Shown in pieces: positions 19,077 to 27,632 of a stretch of 64,000 nucleotides of DNA. Source of the DNA: RBG-16-34-14 sp963727535 (GTDB lineage Bacteria; Bacteroidota; Ignavibacteria; Ignavibacteriales; Ignavibacteriaceae); NCBI GenBank assembly GCA_963727535.1, contig CAVSGR010000003.1:21214-85213 (forward strand). Direction: 5' to 3'. Position 1 is the first letter of the stretch; each line of letters opens with the position of its first letter. The notes under the pieces were generated by a model. That model did not search any database. It was not told the origin of the DNA and was given only the letters and a program-made list of their open reading frames with translations. The translations under genes and the position numbers were made by a program.

Positions 19077-19256
19077 TTAAGTTGTTGTATTCTTCTTTTC
19101 TTTAAGTCCATCGATAAATGCACCCAAAATAAACAAGATGCCGCTTGCTATAAAAGGCCAGCTTGGTTGGCTTGATGTACTTAAGATTAAAAATGTCAAT
19201 CCTAATATGTAAAAAGTCAGCCTGCCTTTCTTTCCAAGACTTCTTGAACCGGCCAT
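19077..19256 (-). CDS. small two-helix membrane protein
   Basis: A 59-residue protein (MAGSRSLGKKGRLTFYILGL onward) with two hydrophobic helices and a Lys-rich tail. I chose the ATG at 19256 because GGAG lies 6 bases upstream; the frame extends to an ATG at 19340 without a comparable ribosome binding site. No family is recognised. Confidence 0.5.
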   Translation of the reverse strand: MAGSRSLGKKGRLTFYILGLTFLILSTSSQPSWPFIASGILFILGAFIDGLKEKKNTTT

Positions 19257-19549
19257 ATCATTTTCTCCTTCATCAGCAATATTAATCTGCATTGATTTAA
19301 CTTTCATTTTTTCCCAATCGTATTGCTTTGTTATAAACAAACTTGTTTATCATTTTGTCCGATACACCCCTTTTCACTTTTTAATCTTAGTTGTAAGGAT
19401 ACATTAAAAATACAAGCGCAAAATGAAGAGAAATTACTCTCATCGGTTCTAACCTTTTAAGAACGATTATTCAAACTCATTGACTCGTATGTTTAATAAA
19501 AGGTACTGAAAATAAATTTAAATGGTAAATTTATCAGAATCAAAAAAGG

Positions 19550-19735
19550 CTTCTGGAGTGAGAGAGACACTCTTGACTAGATACATATTTATGATATCGT
19601 TAAAAAGAAATACCTCCTCACTTCAATAAAGCTTCTTAAAATCTGAAGAGTATTTTAGGAACTTATGATTAATTAGTTATCCTGCATAAGATTACGAGTA
19701 TAGATTCAAAAGAATCATTTAAGCCGATTTGTCAA
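19550..19735 (+). ncRNA. possible IS110 bridge-RNA region
   Basis: The non-coding stretch upstream of the IS110 transposase has several hairpins: GAGTG/CACTC at 19556-19560 and 19568-19572, a CTTC/GAAG pair near 19629-19645, and GATTC/GAATC at 19703-19707 and 19712-19716. IS110-group elements are known to encode a structured bridge RNA in the end preceding the transposase. Position and folding potential fit, but the donor and target loops were not identified. The rest of the 497-base gap (19257-19549) shows nothing recognisable. Confidence 0.3.
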
Positions 19736-19753
19736 CTTATTCTAAAATTAAAT

Positions 19754-20788
19754 ATGGGAACAAAATACTATATGGATACAATTAAACAAGTTGTCGGTAT
19801 AGATGTCTCAATGGACAGTCTAGTTGCACGCTTTGGAACTATTGACTCCAAGCAAAACCAGAATATTAAAGCTGCAAAATCATTTGCTAATAACCAGATA
19901 GGACACAAAGAACTTATTAAGTGGGCAAACAAAAATAAACTTGATCCCAAAGTACCATTATGGTTTGTTATGGAAGCTACTGGTGTTTATTATGAAAACC
20001 TTGCATTCTATTTAGCCAAAAACAAAGAAAACATTGCTGTTATTTTGTCGAATAAAATCAAAAACTTTTCAAGAACTTTGGATACTAAATCAAAAACTGA
20101 CTCAATAGATTCAGCAACGATAACTCAATTCGGTTTAGAAAAGCAATTAAAACAATGGCAAACTTCTCCCGAAGTTATTAGACAGCTTAAAACGCTCTGC
20201 AGAGAATACCATTCCCTTAAAGAACTATCAGTCCAGGTAGGCAACCAAGTCCATGCAAAAAAGAATTCCTACAAACCAGAACAAAATACTTTAAGAAGAC
20301 TTGCTATGCAGCTAAAGCTCTTTAGTAGACAGCAGATGCAAATAATCAATGAAATACATAAGCTGATTGATAATCAACCAGATATCAAAGAACGCATAGA
20401 AAAAGTCGTCAAAATCGAAGGTGTCGGATTCATAACTATTGTTACTATCATCGCCGAGACCAATGGCTTTGCCATCATTGAAAATCAGAAGCAACTTACC
20501 AGCTTTGCTGGTTTAGATATAGTTCATAATGAATCCGGGCTTAAAAAACATAAGACATCCATTTCTAAGAAAGGCAATAAACACCTTAGGAGATCCCTAT
20601 ATATGCCTGCGTTAATTGCTTGTAGATATAACCAAAAACTTAAAGAACTATATATCCGATTGACAATTAAAAAGAACAACAAGAAAATTGCACTAATTGC
20701 TGTTGCTAGAAAATTACTCTTGCTTATTTACACAATATGGAAAAAGAACGTAGACTATATACCGGGCTACCGAGCTACTAAACTATGA
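19754..20788 (+). CDS. IS110-family transposase (DEDD recombinase)
   Basis: A 344-residue transposase. The N-terminal RuvC-like domain carries Asp17 (VVGIDVS), Glu74 (VMEATGVYYENL), Asp116 and Asp119 (KTDSIDS). The C-terminal transposase_20 domain has the GVGFITIVTIIAE and SFAGLDIVHNESG region with its catalytic serine. IS110 enzymes act with a bridge RNA and leave no terminal inverted repeats or target duplications. The frame is intact, so the element may be active. An alternative start is Met7. It lies between small membrane genes and a restriction enzyme gene and interrupts no recognisable gene. Confidence 0.93.
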   Translation: MGTKYYMDTIKQVVGIDVSMDSLVARFGTIDSKQNQNIKAAKSFANNQIGHKELIKWANKNKLDPKVPLWFVMEATGVYYENLAFYLAKNKENIAVILSNKIKNFSRTLDTKSKTDSIDSATITQFGLEKQLKQWQTSPEVIRQLKTLCREYHSLKELSVQVGNQVHAKKNSYKPEQNTLRRLAMQLKLFSRQQMQIINEIHKLIDNQPDIKERIEKVVKIEGVGFITIVTIIAETNGFAIIENQKQLTSFAGLDIVHNESGLKKHKTSISKKGNKHLRRSLYMPALIACRYNQKLKELYIRLTIKKNNKKIALIAVARKLLLLIYTIWKKNVDYIPGYRATKL

Positions 20789-20895
20789 AACATACGACTT
20801 TGTTTTAGTTTGAATTTTATTTTACAATAGTACTATTGATTTTTTACACAGTATCTTTTTACTTATTAAAGAGGTTAGGTGCATATTAGCATTAT

Positions 20896-21615
20896 TTAAT
20901 TTCTTTTAGCTGCTTCCCTAATTGCATTTTCGAGATTATCATCTTTTAAAATGAACGAATTAAGTTGGTCCATATTATCATGCTTAATGTGGAGTTGCCC
21001 TTCATTTCCTATATTCCCACGATGTTGTCCCTTTGAATAAAGAGAATGTTGTGAGATTTCTTTCGAACTCATAATCCAAATTACTATTTCATCACGAAAA
21101 ACAGCAACCCATATAAAAACATCACAGTATTGAGGCTTAAGTTGTTGAAAGTTCATTAAAAAGTTTTTTTTCGTATTGCGAGAAAGAGCTTTCATATAGA
21201 GTGGTTCTTCACTATCACTATCAACAGCTCTTGAAGCTTTAACTTCAATTCTAATTCCATCTAACCATAAATCATATTGTCCATTATAGTTTGTATCAAG
21301 TTTTTTTGTTACCTTTTTTAGTTTTGAGCATTTCCCTTGAATATATGTCTGAGCAAATTTTTCACCAAAACCTCTCGGGGCTGATATTTCGAAAATCCAC
21401 AGATTTGGATTTTCACTTAAATATTCAGATCTAATTTCTATATATTGTTCAAATGTTAGACCACCATTTTCTATTAGATTGCATATCAAATGTTCATATT
21501 CATTGAACGGGAAAATAGATTGGTCTTCTTCCATTATATCCAAAATGGAGTCTAGTTCGTCTTTTGATCCTTTAAATGAAGAAATTATTTTATCTTTTAA
21601 TTCTGTAAGTTCCAT
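20896..21615 (-). CDS. type II restriction endonuclease, PD-(D/E)XK fold
   Basis: A 239-residue protein. The nuclease core is visible as Asp115 in GQYDLWLDG followed by Glu124-x-Lys126 (RIEVKASRA), with an upstream helix Glu85 (GFGEKFAQTYI), the layout of PD-(D/E)XK restriction enzymes. The remainder is unlike any family I can name. Its start overlaps the end of the adenine methyltransferase gene by 26 bases in another frame, so the two are translationally coupled as a restriction-modification pair, with the methylase translated first. The target sequence cannot be deduced. Confidence 0.78.
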   Translation of the reverse strand: MELTELKDKIISSFKGSKDELDSILDIMEEDQSIFPFNEYEHLICNLIENGGLTFEQYIEIRSEYLSENPNLWIFEISAPRGFGEKFAQTYIQGKCSKLKKVTKKLDTNYNGQYDLWLDGIRIEVKASRAVDSDSEEPLYMKALSRNTKKNFLMNFQQLKPQYCDVFIWVAVFRDEIVIWIMSSKEISQHSLYSKGQHRGNIGNEGQLHIKHDNMDQLNSFILKDDNLENAIREAAKRN

Positions 21616-23239
21616 TATCTGTTTTCCTTATATTTAAATATTTCAGATACTCATTTTCATTGAATTTGTTGTATTTATTAAAATATTCTGTATGTATCGG
21701 TAATGATTCTAAATCACCTCTCAAAACTTTATGAGTATTAAATAAATTTTTAAATATCCAATTCATAAACTCACTATTTAATAAATCACATAGTTGTTGC
21801 AAAGTTATTAGGAATGATTTACGTAGAATTAACATATTCGCACTATTTAAAATGTATCTTTTTTGGGTATCACAAAAAAAACAGAGCTTAGAAGAAATAA
21901 ATTTATAAATAAGTTTTTCTTCTGCTTCATATAAAGAAATAGGCGCAACTTGTTGATAAAGAGAAGTATCTTTTGGAATATAATTACTTGGATTTTTAAG
22001 ATTATTTTTTTGTATATCTGAACCTTTGAAAACAGGAATATATCCTTCATCCGGTATAGACTTACAAAATCTTTTGTTATTTCCAGTAACAATACCCAAT
22101 CCCCATTCAGCATTATTTAGTAGATATTTATGGGGGAAATTAAATACAGCATTTATTACTTCTGAACTCTCTTCATTCAACCAAAAATTCAATATAGATT
22201 TTGGATTAGACAAAAAAGAAATGTTAAACCGTTGAAAAGTTTTTTTTGGCTCTTCACATTTAATTAAATATTTCTCATTTCCTATATTGGTCTTAGTTAG
22301 AATAATTGCCTGTGCTTTGGTCACCAATCCCTTAAAAGCTTTTCCATAATCTATGAGCCTATTTATTTCTAATGACAATGCTTTTTTTCTTGCTGATTCG
22401 AACGTTGATATATTAAAGAAAGCTTCAGGCAAAAGAAAACCTATTTGACCACCTTCCCGAAGAACTTCTAATGAAGCAAAAAAGAATAAAGCACTTGTAT
22501 CCAAACTTTTTCCAGTTTCGTAAATTGAGGCATACTTTTCTTTTAAATGTTTTGAGATTTTTTTACCCCAAGGTGGATTTGTAAAAATATAGTCAAATTG
22601 ATTTTTTTTTACTGAATTTGCCTCTTTTAAAAAATCTTTCATAATAATATTATCTGAATTGTAACCTGTTTTTTCAAATATTCTTTTTTTGGTTATAGCA
22701 ACTGCATTTGGATCTATATCAAAACCATAAACATTTTCCGGTGGTATTCCGAGTTCAATGGCTTCTAATAAAAAATTTCCTGATCCACAACAAGGATCAC
22801 AAAATGTTTTTGAAGAAATATTCTTTGGCAAGCCCCTTAACATATCTTCAACTATACTTAATGGAGTATAATAAATGCCTTCTTGATTTCGATATGATTC
22901 GGATAAAGAATTTTCATATTTATCGCCCAAAAACTGAACTTCAACAGCAACAGAATTTAATTTTTCGTTAAGTAATGATGATAATTCTTGATGATTGTGA
23001 GAATCTTTAAGTAATTTATTTGCTCTTGAATTTAATTTTTCTTTTCCAGCAATTTCATCCATGAAATGTAAAAGCGAGTTATTATCTATTTTCCCTTTTG
23101 CAGTTTGTGTTAAGTAACCAGTTTTTATCCAATTTCTAATTGTAGCTATTGAAACGCCCACATTTTCTGCTGCATCACTTATAGAAATATTTGCAGTTTC
23201 AGCAAAATCAAATAAATCTGTTTGTAAAATATTATTCAT
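21590..23239 (-). CDS. N6-adenine DNA methyltransferase with N-terminal HTH
   Basis: A 549-residue modification enzyme. The N-terminus (about 18-42, ISISDAAENVGVSIATIRNW) is a MerR/excisionase-like helix-turn-helix. Motif X is GIYYTP (121-126), motif I DPCCGSGNF (148-156), the SAM acidic loop GFDIDPNA, and motif IV NPPW (221-224), giving the gamma-class order with a C-terminal target-recognition region. It methylates adenine in the site cut by the coupled endonuclease. The HTH could let the methylase repress its own operon, a guess from domain content. Both genes are AT-rich. Confidence 0.9.
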   Translation of the reverse strand: MNNILQTDLFDFAETANISISDAAENVGVSIATIRNWIKTGYLTQTAKGKIDNNSLLHFMDEIAGKEKLNSRANKLLKDSHNHQELSSLLNEKLNSVAVEVQFLGDKYENSLSESYRNQEGIYYTPLSIVEDMLRGLPKNISSKTFCDPCCGSGNFLLEAIELGIPPENVYGFDIDPNAVAITKKRIFEKTGYNSDNIIMKDFLKEANSVKKNQFDYIFTNPPWGKKISKHLKEKYASIYETGKSLDTSALFFFASLEVLREGGQIGFLLPEAFFNISTFESARKKALSLEINRLIDYGKAFKGLVTKAQAIILTKTNIGNEKYLIKCEEPKKTFQRFNISFLSNPKSILNFWLNEESSEVINAVFNFPHKYLLNNAEWGLGIVTGNNKRFCKSIPDEGYIPVFKGSDIQKNNLKNPSNYIPKDTSLYQQVAPISLYEAEEKLIYKFISSKLCFFCDTQKRYILNSANMLILRKSFLITLQQLCDLLNSEFMNWIFKNLFNTHKVLRGDLESLPIHTEYFNKYNKFNENEYLKYLNIRKTDNGTYRIKR

Positions 23240-23506
23240 TTTTATTATAATTTTTCATTTAACATAAAATTTAATATACAAAAATTACTTTAATGGAATG
23301 TTTTTGTAACAGAGATGAAAATAATGTATTTACTTGCACCTAACTATTACTTATGCCGATTGGTGGTTTGTAAAACTGCGTTTATTTAATATTATTTTTT
23401 TCGACATCCACCCAATGTCATCGTAGTCTTTGGTAAGAAATCGTGTCCCACAAATATCAACAGGTAAAAAGTAAATTAAAATTATTTCTATATCAAGCAA
23501 AAGGTT

Positions 23507-24817
23507 TTAAGAATGTTTACCACCAGTCGTTGGTTTTATTTGGTTTAGAGTATCTGTTTTTTTGTATATCCATTCTAACAAAAAGCAGATAAGTATTATT
23601 GATAATGCAGTAATAACCCCGGTTTTATTGGAAGGGTATTGCTCGACTATTAATGTTATCAAAGCAATAGTACAAAGTAAAAAACCTATTAAGGCAATTA
23701 TACCTTTACTGCCTGTTGAATTTCTCAGTTTATAACCCGCAAGGTTTACAACTGCAAAGATCATCAGAAAACCAACACTGCCTGCTGTTGAAATACTTTC
23801 TAACTTCAAAAGGTTTGCTGTTGTTAATGTTGCTATTGCAGTTATTAATAATCCAACAGGATGATTCCAAAGCAAACCGGTTAACTGGTGAGGTAATTCA
23901 TCATCTTCAGCAATTTCATAACTAACCCTGCTTCCGCCATACAATGAAGCATTGATTGCGGAGAATGTTGACAATAAAGCGGCGATTGTGATAACTGTAA
24001 ATCCTATTGATCCGAGCATAGGTTTAGCAGCTTCAGCCAAAACATAATCCTCTGCTTTTGCAATTTCAGTGAATGGTAGAGAGCCGACAGTTACGCCTGC
24101 AATAACAACGTATAATAAAATGACAAAAATTACAGAGTAATAATAAGCTCTCGGTACATTCTTTTCAGGACTAACCAAATCGGGAACCGCATTTGCTATA
24201 AGTTCGAATCCTTCGTAAGCAACAAATATTACCATACCTCCCGATAATAGATTGATCGGTGTTTCCCAATGTGAAAAGGATAGCTGCGAAAGGTTGGGGT
24301 TTCCCGCAAGCCCGTAAATACCGATTACTACAAATGAGATTAATATGACAAGCTTAATAACAACCGCGTAAGATTCAATTTCTCCGACAACCTTTACGCT
24401 GTAATAATTTATTACAGTAGCTAAAATTATTATTGCACTGGCATAAATATGAAAGTCGTTTGCTTTACTGCTGAGTGACAATAAGTTTGGAGCGTATGAA
24501 CCGAAAGCAGAAGCATAAAGCGACAGCATAATAACGTAGCTTATCCAGAGAAGATTACAAACTCCACCGCTGAAAACAGTTTTGCCAAATCCCTGGTTTA
24601 TAAATTTTACAGTTCCGCCTCTGTCCGGGTAAGTTTTTGATAATTTAACATAGCTGTGTGAAGTGATTAAAGCTATAATTCCGGCGAACAGAAATGAAAC
24701 AGGAGTTCCTCCTTTGGAAAATGAAACAGCCAATCCTAGAACTGCAAAAATTCCACCGCCGACCATTCCCCCAATTCCAATTGAAATTGCTTCTTTAAGT
24801 CCGATTTTTTTATTCAT
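23507..24817 (-). CDS. APC-family amino acid permease
   Basis: A 436-residue integral membrane protein with about 12 hydrophobic segments. The first helix carries SIGIGGMVGGGIFAVLG, the substrate-binding GxGIF-type motif of amino acid/polyamine/organocation transporters. Likely imports an amino acid by cation coupling; the substrate is unknown. It stands alone, with 267 bases of non-coding sequence before the methyltransferase promoter side and 320 bases to the VOC gene on the other side, where recurrent element B lies. Confidence 0.9.
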   Translation of the reverse strand: MNKKIGLKEAISIGIGGMVGGGIFAVLGLAVSFSKGGTPVSFLFAGIIALITSHSYVKLSKTYPDRGGTVKFINQGFGKTVFSGGVCNLLWISYVIMLSLYASAFGSYAPNLLSLSSKANDFHIYASAIIILATVINYYSVKVVGEIESYAVVIKLVILISFVVIGIYGLAGNPNLSQLSFSHWETPINLLSGGMVIFVAYEGFELIANAVPDLVSPEKNVPRAYYYSVIFVILLYVVIAGVTVGSLPFTEIAKAEDYVLAEAAKPMLGSIGFTVITIAALLSTFSAINASLYGGSRVSYEIAEDDELPHQLTGLLWNHPVGLLITAIATLTTANLLKLESISTAGSVGFLMIFAVVNLAGYKLRNSTGSKGIIALIGFLLCTIALITLIVEQYPSNKTGVITALSIILICFLLEWIYKKTDTLNQIKPTTGGKHS

Positions 24818-24930
24818 TCTATATTTAAGTTAATTATTTGTGAGGAAAATATTAATCGAATTTCTTTTTTTATCAAGTAGAAGAAATTGTAAGAATTATC
24901 CCGGTTCGCACGTTGATTTTCCAAACAATC

Positions 24931-24971
24931 TTTGTCGCAAACAGCCCTTTAGATTGCCGTAATTACACCTT
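24931..24971 (+). promoter_or_regulatory. recurrent 41-base bipartite element, copy B
   Basis: TTTGTCGCAA at 24931-24940 and GCCGTAATTACACCT from 24956, matching copy A at 32 of 41 positions. If it is a rightward promoter it would serve the VOC gene at 25138 (167 bases on); leftward it lies 114 bases from the permease start. Between it and the VOC gene a 23-codon open frame (25074-25145, MPEKNKELMKKNLKKFKKGL) ends over the VOC start and may be a leader peptide or remnant. Confidence 0.4.
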
Positions 24972-25137
24972 CCAAATATCCCATCAAGATGTTAAATTTA
25001 TTATTAAGGTAAAGGCAATCAGAAAAACAAAAGACTGAACGAGAGACAGTATTAGTATTTATACAAATAAATTATGCCGGAAAAGAATAAAGAGCTAATG
25101 AAAAAAAATCTTAAAAAATTCAAGAAAGGATTAAATC

Positions 25138-25529
25138 ATGTTTAAGAACAACAAAGCATTCAGCAGTTTTTCTGTAGATGATGCAAAAAAAGCAAAAGAG
25201 TTTTATACCAAAACTCTTGGACTTGAAGTTACAGATATTCCGAATATGGATGGATTGCTGAAACTCCATTTTGGTGATGGAAACAGTTTAATGATTTACC
25301 AAAAACCAAATCACGTACCAGCTACTTTTACTGTTCTTAATTTTCATGCAGATAATGTTGAAAAGGCAGTAGATGAATTAACTGCTAAAGGTGTAAAGTT
25401 TGAGATTTATGATATGCCCGGTATTAAGACTGACAGCAAGGGAATTGCAAAAGGAGAACGGGATGCCTGATGATTGCCTGGTTCAAAGATCCGGCTGGAA
25501 ATATTTTATCTGTTATAGAAGATAGTTAA
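25138..25529 (+). CDS. VOC/glyoxalase-family protein, frameshifted near its end
   Basis: A small VOC-fold protein (FSSFSVDDAKKAKEFYTKTL, the usual glyoxalase/bleomycin-resistance N-terminus). The first frame stops at 25468-25470 after GERDA. The expected C-terminal strand, MIAWFKDPAGNILSVIED, is present one frame over and ends at 25527-25529. A single-base loss around 25455-25470 explains this; repaired length is about 130 residues, normal for the family. The start follows AAAGGATTAAATC. Function is unassigned; many homologues act on small organic toxins or aldehyde adducts. Confidence 0.75.
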
Positions 25530-25542
25530 TTAAAAAGAGATT

Positions 25543-25569
25543 GTCAGTCTGAGCCTGTCGAAGACTGAC
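25543..25569. repeat. palindromic intergenic hairpin
   Basis: GTCAGTCT at 25543-25550 pairs with AGACTGAC at 25562-25569 around GAGCCTGTCGA. The CTGAGCCTGTCGAAG core is a common interspersed intergenic palindrome in related bacteria (recalled, not searched). No T-run follows, so it is more a repeat than a terminator. Confidence 0.55.
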
Positions 25570-25633
25570 GGTTGCACTTCAATAAACTCAGTGTGACATT
25601 ATAAAACTAAAAAAGATTTAAGATGATAACATT

Positions 25634-26242
25634 ATGAGAAAATTAAAATTGCAGGTTCAGACCAGCGTTGATGGATTTATTGCTTCTTCAAACGGAAGCA
25701 CTGAGTGGATGATATGGAACTGGGGAACTAACTGGAACTGGGATAAAGAACTCCGGGAATATTGTACAGATATAACATTTTCTGCAGATCATATTTTACT
25801 TAGTCGTCAAATGGCAGAAGAAGGGTTTAATGCTTATTGGCAAAATGCTGCAACCGATAAGAAGTCTCCACTATATAATTTAGCAAATAAAATTTGTAAT
25901 ACTCATAAAGTAGTGTTCTCTACAAACCTTAATAAAAGCATCTCTATTCCCGGGGGATGGGAAAATATTGATATAGTAAATAAAGATTTCGTAGGAGAAA
26001 TTAATCATCTAAAAAAGAGTTCTGCAAAGGATATTGTTGTTTACGGAGGATCAACCTTTGTTTCATCTTTAATAAAAGAAAAGCTTATAGATGAATTTTA
26101 TTTGTTTATAAATCCCGTCGCAATTGGAAAAGGATTATTAATTTTTCATAAACTAAGTGATAAACAAAATTTAAGATTGTTACATGCACAAGCATTTGAT
26201 TGCGGAATAGTTGTAAATCAATATGGAGTTAAACCAAATTAA
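25634..26242 (+). CDS. RibD C-terminal / DHFR-like reductase (paralogue 1)
   Basis: A 202-residue protein of the RibD_C dihydrofolate-reductase-like superfamily. It begins MRKLKLQVQTSVDGFIA, has the DHILLSRQMAEE segment where relatives have MGRKTY, and the nucleotide-binding strand KDIVVYGGSTFVSSLI followed by LIDEFYLFINPVAIGKG. Free-standing members reduce unknown substrates with NAD(P)H; they are not true DHFR or RibD, which need a partner deaminase domain. First of eight paralogues in this window. Its stop overlaps the upstream part of the hydrolase frame, suggesting co-transcription. Confidence 0.85.
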   Translation: MRKLKLQVQTSVDGFIASSNGSTEWMIWNWGTNWNWDKELREYCTDITFSADHILLSRQMAEEGFNAYWQNAATDKKSPLYNLANKICNTHKVVFSTNLNKSISIPGGWENIDIVNKDFVGEINHLKKSSAKDIVVYGGSTFVSSLIKEKLIDEFYLFINPVAIGKGLLIFHKLSDKQNLRLLHAQAFDCGIVVNQYGVKPN

Positions 26243-26267
26243 GAATGCAATTGCTCAGGAGAGACAA

Positions 26268-27155
26268 ATGAAAACAAAAGTAACCATCAGGAGGTTTATA
26301 AAATTTATGATTTTTGTTTTAACATCTTTGGGTTTGTCGACTATACTTTTAGCTCAGAATTTTGAAAGCGGCTATTCTGATGTTAATGGAATTAAAATGT
26401 ATTATGAAATTCATGGAAATAAAGGAGATTGTTTGGCTTTAATTCATGGCGGAGGGTCGACTATTGAAACCAGCTTTAGCAGGTTATTACCTTTGTTAGA
26501 AAAGGAATACAAAGTAATTGCTGTTGAACTACAAGGGCATGGGCATACTAATGATAGAAATTCACCCGAAAGTTTTGAACAGGATGCTGATGACGTGGCT
26601 AAACTATTGGATAACCTTCACATTTCTACGACATCAATTTTAGGTTTTAGTAATGGCGGAAATACTGCAATTCAAATTGCGATTCGACATCCTCAGGTTG
26701 TAAATAAGCTAATACTTGCCTCAACATTTTATAAAAGAGAAGGCTTAATACCGGGATTTTTTGAAGGAATGAAAAACGCCACAATAGATGTTATGCCGCA
26801 AATTTTAAAGGATGCCTTCTTAAAAATAAATCCCGACAGCAGTAAGCTTTTAACAATGTTCAATAAAGATAAAGATCGGATGCTGCACTTTAAAGATTGG
26901 AAAGATGAAACAATTCAATCAATAAAATCACCAACATTAATTATTAATGGCGATCGTGATGTTATATTATCGAGCCATGCAGTTGAGATATCGAAACTAA
27001 TTGCAAATTCAAGATTGATGATACTTCCATCAGTTCACGGGGCCTACTTAGGCGCAGTCGATTTTAGTTCAAATCCAAATACAAAAATGATTGAATTGGT
27101 TGTGGATACAATTAATAATTTTTTAAATAAAGATTCAGAAAATGAAAAAGAATGA
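26268..27155 (+). CDS. exported alpha/beta hydrolase
   Basis: A 295-residue hydrolase. I place the start at 26268, behind AGGAGAGACAA; upstream in-frame codons overlap the previous gene. The N-terminus is a signal peptide ending LLAQNFES. The core shows the oxyanion region LIHGGGSTIE, GHGHTND, the nucleophile elbow GFSNGG with Ser, NGDRDV with Asp, and a late His (VHGAYL). Paralogues are at 44476 and 49684. It overlaps the next gene by 14 bases. A lactonase or esterase role in the periplasm is likely, substrate unknown. Confidence 0.85.
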   Translation: MKTKVTIRRFIKFMIFVLTSLGLSTILLAQNFESGYSDVNGIKMYYEIHGNKGDCLALIHGGGSTIETSFSRLLPLLEKEYKVIAVELQGHGHTNDRNSPESFEQDADDVAKLLDNLHISTTSILGFSNGGNTAIQIAIRHPQVVNKLILASTFYKREGLIPGFFEGMKNATIDVMPQILKDAFLKINPDSSKLLTMFNKDKDRMLHFKDWKDETIQSIKSPTLIINGDRDVILSSHAVEISKLIANSRLMILPSVHGAYLGAVDFSSNPNTKMIELVVDTINNFLNKDSENEKE

Positions 27156-27612
27156 TAAAACATTGAATTGGGATTCAACTGATGAAAATCCAGCATTGAA
27201 GAAACTGGAAATTCTTATTGGAGATTGGGAAATATCGGGCAGTCATCCTCTTATTCCTAATCCTATAACTGGTAAAATTAATTTTAGCTGGTTTAACGGC
27301 AAATCATTTTTAATTATGAGTACTGATTTTAATCAATCGGGACCACCAAACAGCACGGCAATTATCGGCAGTGATGATAAAGCAGAAAAATTATCAATGC
27401 TTTATTTTGATGAAAGAGGTGTCTCAAGAATATATGAAGTGAAGTTTGACAATAATATTTTAAAAATGGAGAGAAATTTTCCAGGTTTTTCTCAAAGATT
27501 TACAGGCATTTTAAAAAATAATGAAAATACAATTGAAGGAGCCTGGGAACTTTGTGAAAATGATATCAACTGGAAAAAAGATTTAGAAATAATTTATACA
27601 AGAATAAAATAA
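27142..27612 (+). CDS. DUF1579-like lipocalin-type protein (paralogue 1)
   Basis: A 156-residue all-beta protein: LIGDWEISGSHP near the start, SMLYFDERGVSRIYEVKF in the middle and NFPGFSQRFTG before the last strands. This pattern belongs to DUF1579-like barrel proteins related in shape to haem-binding or lipocalin-like domains. A close paralogue is at 47938-48402 with the same motifs. Its start lies within the preceding hydrolase gene, so the two are coupled. The function of the family is not established. Confidence 0.75.
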   Translation: MKKNDKTLNWDSTDENPALKKLEILIGDWEISGSHPLIPNPITGKINFSWFNGKSFLIMSTDFNQSGPPNSTAIIGSDDKAEKLSMLYFDERGVSRIYEVKFDNNILKMERNFPGFSQRFTGILKNNENTIEGAWELCENDINWKKDLEIIYTRIK

Positions 27613-27632
27613 AAATTTTAAGGAGAATATTT

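Larger units (their letters stand above)
19550..20880 (+). mobile_element. IS110-family insertion sequence (ends uncertain)
   Basis: Defined by the transposase plus flanking non-coding sequence. No terminal inverted repeats are expected for this family and none were found, so both ends are estimates: the right end lies before the restriction enzyme gene at 20896, the left end somewhere in 19350-19560. Confidence 0.5.

Noticed and set aside
21590..23239. Type I HsdM, BREX or DISARM methylase
   Set aside because: No specificity subunit, helicase or other defence gene is adjacent; only an overlapping endonuclease gene, which fits a simple type II pair.
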